This document shows positions 58,292 through 64,000 of a stretch of 64,000 nt of DNA, piece by piece. Positions within the stretch are counted from its first letter, which is position 1. The number at the start of each line of letters is the position of its first letter. Origin of the DNA: Macrosoma leucophasiata (lineage: Eukaryota > Arthropoda > Insecta > Lepidoptera > Hedylidae); contig JAWQUS010000030.1 of assembly GCA_036365455.1 (NCBI GenBank), positions 17,256,001 through 17,320,000 on the forward strand, written 5' to 3'. The notes below the pieces were generated by a model. That model was not told the DNA's origin. It did no database searches and was given only the letters and a program-made list of their open reading frames with translations. A program made the translations under genes and the position numbers.

Positions 58292-58540
58292 TCTATAAAT
58301 ATATATAAAAATCAATTGCTATTCGTTAGTCTCGCTAAAACTGGAGAACGCATGGACCGATTTGACTAATTTTGGTTTTGAATGATTTTTGGATGTCTAG
58401 GGAAGGTTTAAAAGGTAAGAAAATATGAAGAAATTATAGAGAAATTGTAAAAACCATAATTTTATTTTTCCATACAAATAGTCCTTAGCTATCAAACCTT
58501 TGACACATTATTTCATTCTGACGCAATACGAAGTCACGTC
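58292..58540 (+). mobile_element. Helitron, 3' end truncated
   Basis: tctataaatatatataaaaa, cgttagtctcgctaaaactg, gaccgatttgactaattttg, ending gacgcaatacgaagtcacg. In the intron between the two putative exons. Confidence 0.7.
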
Positions 58541-58599
58541 CCGACGCCAGCCAATTACAAGTTTTAAGAATGTCAATTGGAAACTAATACCCTTTTACT

Positions 58600-59080
58600 G
58601 GTCCGTGGTAGGTAGTGTCCTTGACTGAGCTGGAGGAAAGACTATTGACAAATTATATGCGATAGTGCTTACCTAAACTGTTTTAGCAGTATCGTGTTCC
58701 GCATAGAGCAACACGGGCCACCGGCCGCGGTGGACCGGCGGGGAGTGGCCATATGCAGGCTTTCCCCTCTGTCAAAGTACAAAAGCAAATGGTCCTATGC
58801 CTGTCGCCCAGATGTTTAAATGTGTGCGTGAAATTGTTTATGTATTTTGTTAAAGTCAAGACGTGAGTTTCGTAGTAATTGACGTTTCTTGTAGTATGTG
58901 TGTGTATCACACGTAGTTCCCCCCGCAAAAAATTACAGACTGTTTTGCATCGGTAATTAATAAACGCTATGGTTACTCCCCTCAGGTCCGCCTTGGCGGC
59001 CGGTGGCTCGTGTTGCTCTATGGTGTTCCGGTTGAATGGTAACGTGTGATGTCCGTAACTTCACGTTATTATTGAGTACT
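58600..59080 (+). repeat. Repeat A fragment interrupted by MITE D
   Basis: cagtatcgtgttccg before and gtgttccggttgaatggtaa after the MITE belong to repeat A. Confidence 0.6.
58702..59022. mobile_element. MITE D, perfect 8-bp duplication in repeat A
   Basis: catagagcaacacgggccac … gctcgtgttgctctatg, flanked by gtgttccg (58694-58701, 59023-59030). 321 bp. Confidence 0.9.
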
Positions 59081-59210
59081 TTGATACTCAGGGACTAATA
59101 ATACACAGACATCAGGGACTATTGGCACAGCCCCACACGGAATATGAAAAGTCTATACTGGCTTAAGGATTAACTTAAATACAATAATATTTTGTTGTTC
59201 CCATTGACAG

Positions 59211-59342
59211 TGGAGAGTATCGAACAAGAATCCAATAAATCCTAAAGTTACGAAGACTTTTTATAAGAAGATATTTTCCAATTCCAATGAAAAAAGACTG
59301 ATTGAAAGTATAATAAGTCACGGAATGAACTGGCAACCATAA
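59211..59342 (+). CDS. Putative terminal exon, unrecognised protein
   Basis: Acceptor gttgttcccattgacag, 43 codons (WRVSNKNPINPKVTKTFYKK …) and TAA. Follows 58254 in phase. No poly-A signal is obvious. Confidence 0.4.
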   Translation, partial: WRVSNKNPINPKVTKTFYKKIFSNSNEKRLIESIISHGMNWQP

Positions 59343-59808
59343 AATTGGTAAAAATCGCAGCTGAATAACTCATTTTGTGGTGTGACTCTTGATTAACTTT
59401 TTAATTAAAAATTCACATTGAATAGTCGATTAGTCCTCCAATATTTCTGTAAAGTAATATTTGATGTAGTTTAAATATATTTTTATTTTAAAATGTTTTG
59501 ATAAGTGATTTCTACCTAAGTAATTTGCTCGCATTTCGTTCGATATAATTAAATATCCTTTTTTGGTAAGTAATACCGAGTATACCTTTTATTATCATAC
59601 CTTCAGATGAAAGACGTCCAGAGCTGGACCAAAGCCTTCTCCAAAAATAGTTTTATTCTTCTAATAGTTAATTCACAATAGTTTTGTGGGTCATTAGGGG
59701 TGAATACGTCTAATCGCCACCCATGAGAGGATGTAATGTATCTCGGTTGACATCAATTTGAAAGGCACTATACAGTTCATTGATGCTTAAACGTAACATG
59801 ATGATTAG

Positions 59809-60558
59809 GTACTTTCATTTCATTTCAACAAGACACAAGTCTGCGCGTTCACCGCTAAAAAAAACCCATTCGTTGTAGCACCACAGTTCCAGGGCACTCC
59901 GCTCGCCGTTGGTAAGAGTATCGGTATCCTGGGCGTTGACATATCGAACGACGTGCAATTTGGGAGTCACATTGAGTGTAAAACCAAGTTGGCATCCAAA
60001 AAACTAGGGGTGCTTAACAAAGCGAGGCAGTATTTCACATCGGGGCAGCTATTACAGCTTTATAAGGCCCAAGTGCGTCCCCATCTGGAATACTGCTCTC
60101 ATTTGTGGGCGGGAGCCCCCAAATATCAACTTGGTCCACTCGACTCCCTACAAAGACGCGCCGTTCGTATTGTTAACGACCCAGGACTTACTGACAGGCT
60201 CGAACATCTGAGCCTGCGCAGAGACGTTGGGAGTCTATGCGTTTTATACCGTCTCTACAATGGCGAGTGCTCTGTCGAACTGTTCGACATGGTGCCACCG
60301 TCTCTTTTCCTACACCGCACTACCCGCCGAAGAGAGAAGTTCCACCCTCACCGACTGCACACTTGGCAATGTTCAACGGTGCGGTTCTCACGTTCGTTTT
60401 TGCCCAGAACGTGTAAATTGTGGAATGAACTTCCCTCTGAGGCGTTCCCTCGGTGCTACAATATGGGGTTCTTCAAAAATGGCGTCAAAAGAGTCCTTCA
60501 GGGCTGGCAGCGCGTTGGCGACTCCCCTGGTGTTGCAAATGTTCATAGGCGACGGTGA
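59809..60558 (+). pseudogene. LINE reverse transcriptase C-terminal region
   Basis: About 250 open codons: KTQVCAFTAKKNP, SIGILGVDIS, KLASKKLGVLNKARQYF, YKAQVRPHLEYCSHLWAGAP, WNELPSEAFPRCYNMGFFK, ending NVHRRR and TGA. This is the thumb and post-RT region of a widespread lepidopteran LINE; the catalytic box is missing. The frame is open upstream of 59953 to a TAG at 59806, so there is no true start. Confidence 0.85.
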
Positions 60559-60620
60559 CTACTTTCCATCAGGTGGCCCGTCTGCTTGTCTGTCCATCCT
60601 TTGACATAAAAAAAAACAGC
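59809..60620 (+). mobile_element. 5'-truncated LINE with poly-A tail
   Basis: Coding end plus a 3' segment ggtgactactttccatcagg, tggcccgtctgcttgtctgt and a run of A. The 3' segment resembles the last 60 bp of repeat A. Confidence 0.8.
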
Positions 60621-60639
60621 ATGTTGGAGTTTTGCAGTA

Positions 60640-60795
60640 CGCTTTTCAAATTCCAACCCAGTTATATAAGCCCTCTTGTGAAGATAGCGGGTAGGCCCTT
60701 GATGAGAGTAGTAAATTCGTTGCGGCAATTTATGGGCGGAGACTTTTGTCCGGCGCTGGTGGTGTTTTGGTTGCAATGACGATGATGATGCAAGT
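60640..60795 (+). repeat. RTE-like 3' tail fragment
   Basis: ttcgttgcggcaatttatgg and gacgatgatgatg. A decayed C-terminus and ATG-repeat tail. Confidence 0.45.
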
Positions 60796-60898
60796 TTAAT
60801 AGTTGCATTCAGCGGTTTATTGTATACCTAAATAAACAACTCCTAAACAGCTAAGGGATTTCATAATTTTAGTTAAAAGCTCTCTATTACTGGACTAC

Positions 60899-61064
60899 CG
60901 TCTAAATCCTATCCTAATGATTGTCACAACGAACGGTCCTGGGATGCTCCAAGGATTGTCCGCTTCGTCTTCCGGTACACGGTCGCCACTTGAGAACTTT
61001 TATTTACGCCTTAACGGTCGTCAATTCTTCGAGCTATGTGCTCTGTCGCCTACTACTGATACTT
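60899..61064 (-). pseudogene. RTE-like LINE fragment, minus strand
   Basis: cacaacgaacggtcctggga, cgtcttccggtacacggtcg, ttcgagctatgtgctctgtc. Matches the order of 15890-16045, decayed. Confidence 0.6.
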
Positions 61065-61087
61065 GAATTTCGTTATTTTCTCAGCGT

Positions 61088-61732
61088 TTGATGATGAAGA
61101 TGGTTATTACTCAAAATTATTTTACATTTCAGTTTTACCTACGGCCATTATATCTAATATTTGGTATGATAACTTTCTCAGTTATATTCTTAGCCATTCT
61201 AATTGGTTTCGGAGATCTGAAAATTAAGAAAAATGTGATGAATAGTTTATTCGAATTGACGAAGATTAATGAGCAAAAGCCGATCTGGATAATAGGGGTA
61301 AATATTAGATGGATTATTGTTTGTAGCTAGGGCCGCCATCTGTCTGCATTAGCCGGATATATTTGGCATTTTTGGGTCGTGATTGGCCTAATATTAATGT
61401 GTCCGGCTTATGTACAAACATATAGTATATAATAATATATAATAGTTACTACCTATTAAATGATTAAACATAAAAAACTGCCCGACGGCAAAGGTTTCTT
61501 CCTATTTTTTATCTTTTTATTTCACTACCTACTATTTGTTGTAGTAGAAATATGATATGACAGTATAAAATCTTTCTTACAGATGCCCAATCCAGTTTCC
61601 ATCCAGGCCCGACGCTACGTAGAAGTAGGTCCAGGGGCTTACAAGTCTGAAATAGTGCAATACCCAAATTCTCTTGCGACAAGATTGAAATATTTACTCA
61701 AGCTGAAAGAAAACAGCAACCAGAAAAACTGA
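61088..61732 (+). CDS. Small single-span membrane protein or its C-terminal exons
   Basis: Exons 61133-61297 (or from the Met at 61088) and 61583-61732. Acceptors tttacatttcag and tctttcttacag, donor gtaaat; phase 0 throughout. Encodes LYLIFGMITFSVIFLAILIG (a membrane span), a basic loop, and a soluble end MPNPVSIQARRYVEVGPGAY … LLKLKENSNQKN with TGA. AATAAA at 62122. If the Met at 61091 is used it is a complete protein of about 120 residues; if not, upstream exons are missing. No family recognised. Confidence 0.5.
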
Positions 61733-61758
61733 TCCCTGAATTAATTAACCGTCTAAAA

Positions 61759-61968
61759 CAGAGGATCTCAAACTATTTTTTTCTTGTAGACCCCTTTCAA
61801 TTTTTTTCTGGTTTCCGTGGTCGCCTTCTTTCCTTCGCCTTCCTTGCTACATTTATATCACATTCTCATGTTTCCATTCCAATTTTATTCACGCGTACGT
61901 AGATCGCGTACATACATCGAGTCCCATAGACCCCAGGGGGTCTATATGGACCACTTTGGGAATCACTG
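61759..61968. mobile_element. MITE G in a 3' UTR, perfect 8-bp duplication
   Basis: cagaggatctcaaactattt … ccactttgggaatcactg with gtctaaaa on both sides (61751-61758, 61969-61976). It lies between the stop at 61732 and the poly-A signal at 62122. Confidence 0.88.
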
Positions 61969-62121
61969 GTCTAAAAGATGGTAAAATAATGAAATGTTTT
62001 AAGCATTCTTGGACCTTATTAATGGTTAAAATGTTTTTACAATAGGTAATTAATTATTATGTAAAATACTTAAAACCAACATCTGATGAATCAGTTGTGC
62101 CTGTGTCCGTGGAACATATGT

Positions 62122-62127
62122 AATAAA
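62122..62127 (+). terminator. Poly-A signal
   Basis: AATAAA about 390 bp after the stop at 61732, the natural end of that transcript. Confidence 0.5.
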
Positions 62128-62186
62128 GCAGTCTTCTACTGCTACCTCTAAGGGTGTCGTGTGATCTGCAATAACAGTGATGCAAC

Positions 62187-62380
62187 TTCAAGTCTGTAAC
62201 CCCCGAAGGAGTAGGCAGAGGTCAATGTATGCATTCAAGCATATACACGAAAACACCCTCGATTCGCCGGTTTAGTTTTGGCTCATGTAACAGGTGGTGA
62301 GCCTATAGACATCCTAGGGCACATTACCAAACTCCGAGGTAACTTTCAGAAAATGAACAAAATCCCAATGAAGCACTGGA
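62187..62380 (-). repeat. SINE B, 3' part
   Basis: gtaacccccgaaggagtagg to gaacaaaatcccaatgaagc. Head missing. Confidence 0.7.
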
Positions 62381-62467
62381 CCATCGCCCCATCGCGCTAC
62401 TTCCCCTGATGCCGGCATTGGGTGGTGAACATAGTGGTCGCTCACTATCACTATGGGTCTCATAAGT

Positions 62468-62565
62468 AGGGCTCAAGATCACGCAGAGAGCAATGCAAAG
62501 AGCTATACTCCGAGTTTCCTTGCGAGATCGAAACAGAAATGAAGAGAACAGAAGGGAACATTTTT
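62468..62565 (+). pseudogene. RTE-like LINE fragment, + strand
   Basis: Encodes TQRAMQRAILRVSLRDRNRN, the counterpart of ERAMLGVSLLDRIRNEE at 16150 (-). Both ends are lost. Confidence 0.65.
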
Positions 62566-62734
62566 GTCTATTTACTCTTTTCTACAAATACACGATGTGA
62601 ATTTATCTCGAAAAACTAAAAACAGCGAGACCTCAGTTATTCTCATCAAAGTAAAAAAGGCCAAAATCTGCAAAAGGAATTTTAAATGCTTTGCAGTTGA
62701 ACAAAGAGATTCAGCAGAAATTACATTTCACTTA

Positions 62735-62971
62735 TAGGTCGCGCCACGTAAAAACAACGCTGGAAGAAAATAGAAGGGATGTGTTCGCGCATCGGTACAC
62801 TCGCGCACGAAAGTACTAGCCCTATTGGTTTATTTTTGATCTAGCTTTCGCTTGCGGTTTCGTGTATTGGTAGGCAGATTGAAAACGCCGCACCTCATAC
62901 CACCAAATAGATCGATAAATCGTCTACTGCGCAGCTTGACCGCCAGCGTTCTTTTTACCTGGCGCGACCTA
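62735..62971. mobile_element. TIR element, ~237 bp, TA-flanked
   Basis: Inverted ends taggtcgcgccacgtaaaaa / tttttacctggcgcgaccta with further pairing aacgctgg / ccagcgtt. TA steps flank both ends. Non-coding. Confidence 0.75.
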
Positions 62972-63122
62972 TACAAGTATTTTAAATACTCGTATCTTAG
63001 CTACCGAAGTTGCCGACGTTCGGGGCTTTAGAAACATAATTAAAATATAATTTGATGTTAGTGATTTGCCTAAGGAAATCTTTACTGGTGCCACCCACTC
63101 TGTGTTATTGTAAGCTAATGCC

Positions 63123-63340
63123 ACACCGCGGACACTCCGCCAAAATTCTATACAAACGCTTATTTTGGTCTCTATTACACAGACATTAATCAGTGGCGTG
63201 TATTCAGACACGTACCTGTGTGCGTAGCACGTAGAAAATACCAACCATCGCCCATAAGAGGAGAGGAGGTTGGGTGATGAAATCGGGCGAGACGTCGAAG
63301 TCTCCATTCTATACGTAGTATTATTACATATTCTCTGCTA
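63123..63340 (+). repeat. Repeat H copy
   Basis: acaccgcggacactccgcca to ttctatacgtagtattatta, ending catattctctgc. Confidence 0.75.
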
Positions 63341-63394
63341 GTGCTTAGATGGTAGGTATGTCTTACTATGACATTTTTGTAAGAGTATAAGAAC

Positions 63395-64000
63395 TAGAGG
63401 ACGTAGGCACCATCGCATTAGAAATAGAAATAGAAATAGAAAATATTTTTATTTCGAATAGATAGATCTTTACAGATACTTTCAAAACGTCAATAAATCA
63501 TAAACTACCTAGAGCGAATAACCATTACATATAGTAAAAGCAAAATCATATATTAATAGTAAATTAAAAATTAAAATTTAAACTATTTGGTTAAAAGATA
63601 ATAATCATAAAATTTTTCAATTCCTTCAATGATAATAAATGAAGAAAAAGAAAAACTTATTCGTCAAGATCAATGTTATTCACTTAGCAGAGTTCCAAGT
63701 GCAGTCACTACTGAGAAGAACTCCGCTACCCAACAAACTCAGTAAGAGCTCTTTTAAATGAGAGCTTAAATATAGTACAGATTATCATGAAAAATCAAAT
63801 AATGTCAACGTCCATAGCATAGATGCAAATAAACTGCTATCTACTAAATGTGATGTAGCCCCAGCAAACAGAACAGACCAGTCCCCACCAACAGCACCCG
63901 TTCACGAGTATGACGCATGTGACAGCCATTGCCCTCCTCGACCATTTTAGAGGGAAGTGAGCAACCCGCCACATTACCTACCTATCTGCCGCCAAATGGT
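63395..64000 (+). repeat. Repeat A copy interrupted by family J
   Basis: gaggacgtaggcaccatcgc atta before and cattacctacctatctgccg ccaaatggt after (63972-64000, running off the window). Confidence 0.65.
63420..63971 (-). mobile_element. Non-LTR 3' fragment (family J)
   Basis: On the minus strand it ends in a (tatttc)n tail (here gaaatagaaatagaaatag). Shares 63676-63745 and 63895-63970 with the copy at 35903. Both flanks end in catta, a possible short duplication. Confidence 0.72.

Overview
The window looks like nuclear DNA of a moth or butterfly. The grounds are short Helitrons of the lepidopteran Lep1 type (several with intact A^T insertion junctions), poly-A-tailed short repeats of a lepidopteran style, RTE-like and other non-LTR fragments, a BEL/Pao element, many small DNA transposons with terminal inverted repeats (TIRs), and host genes with GT-AG introns. 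No species can be named from the sequence alone.

Host genes are sparse. (1) The 3' part of an espin/forked-like, proline-rich, WKR-motif protein lies on the + strand in four phase-matched exons from 19673 to 41165, with one 19.5-kb intron packed with repeats. (2) A two-exon + strand gene (43163-44766) encodes an unrecognised, probably secreted, helix-rich 504-residue protein. (3) A complete six-exon gene for the nuclear-pore WD40 protein aladin (AAAS) lies on the - strand (52788 down to 46790), convergent with gene 2. (4) Several + strand exons between about 57.2 and 61.7 kb have good splice sites but no recognised family; the last two form the end of a one-membrane-span protein with a poly-A signal at 62122.

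Mobile DNA fills most of the rest. From 0.8 to 2.3 kb there is a 5'-truncated non-LTR element inserted in a short repeat. From 3961 to 10090 there is a whole BEL/Pao element (- strand) with 245-bp LTRs that differ at one base, a 4-bp target duplication and a disrupted gag-pol; it sits inside one copy of a 93-bp tandem duplication. From 10.6 to 19.5 kb and through the big intron there are MITEs, tRNA-derived SINEs, Helitrons and hAT relics, often nested. Between 53.1 and 55.1 kb one hAT-type MITE copy has been split by about 1.7 kb of other DNA. The window ends in a non-LTR 3' fragment inserted in a copy of the main short repeat.

The nested insertions give a relative order of events. The main short repeat (here 'repeat A') and the tRNA-headed SINE ('SINE B') are older, because Helitrons, hAT elements and non-LTR elements interrupt them. 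The BEL element looks recent by its LTRs yet cannot encode an intact polyprotein. I found no clear new multi-gene system. The most novel items are the orphan secreted-protein gene, the unassigned exons at 57-62 kb, and some unusual fold-back elements.
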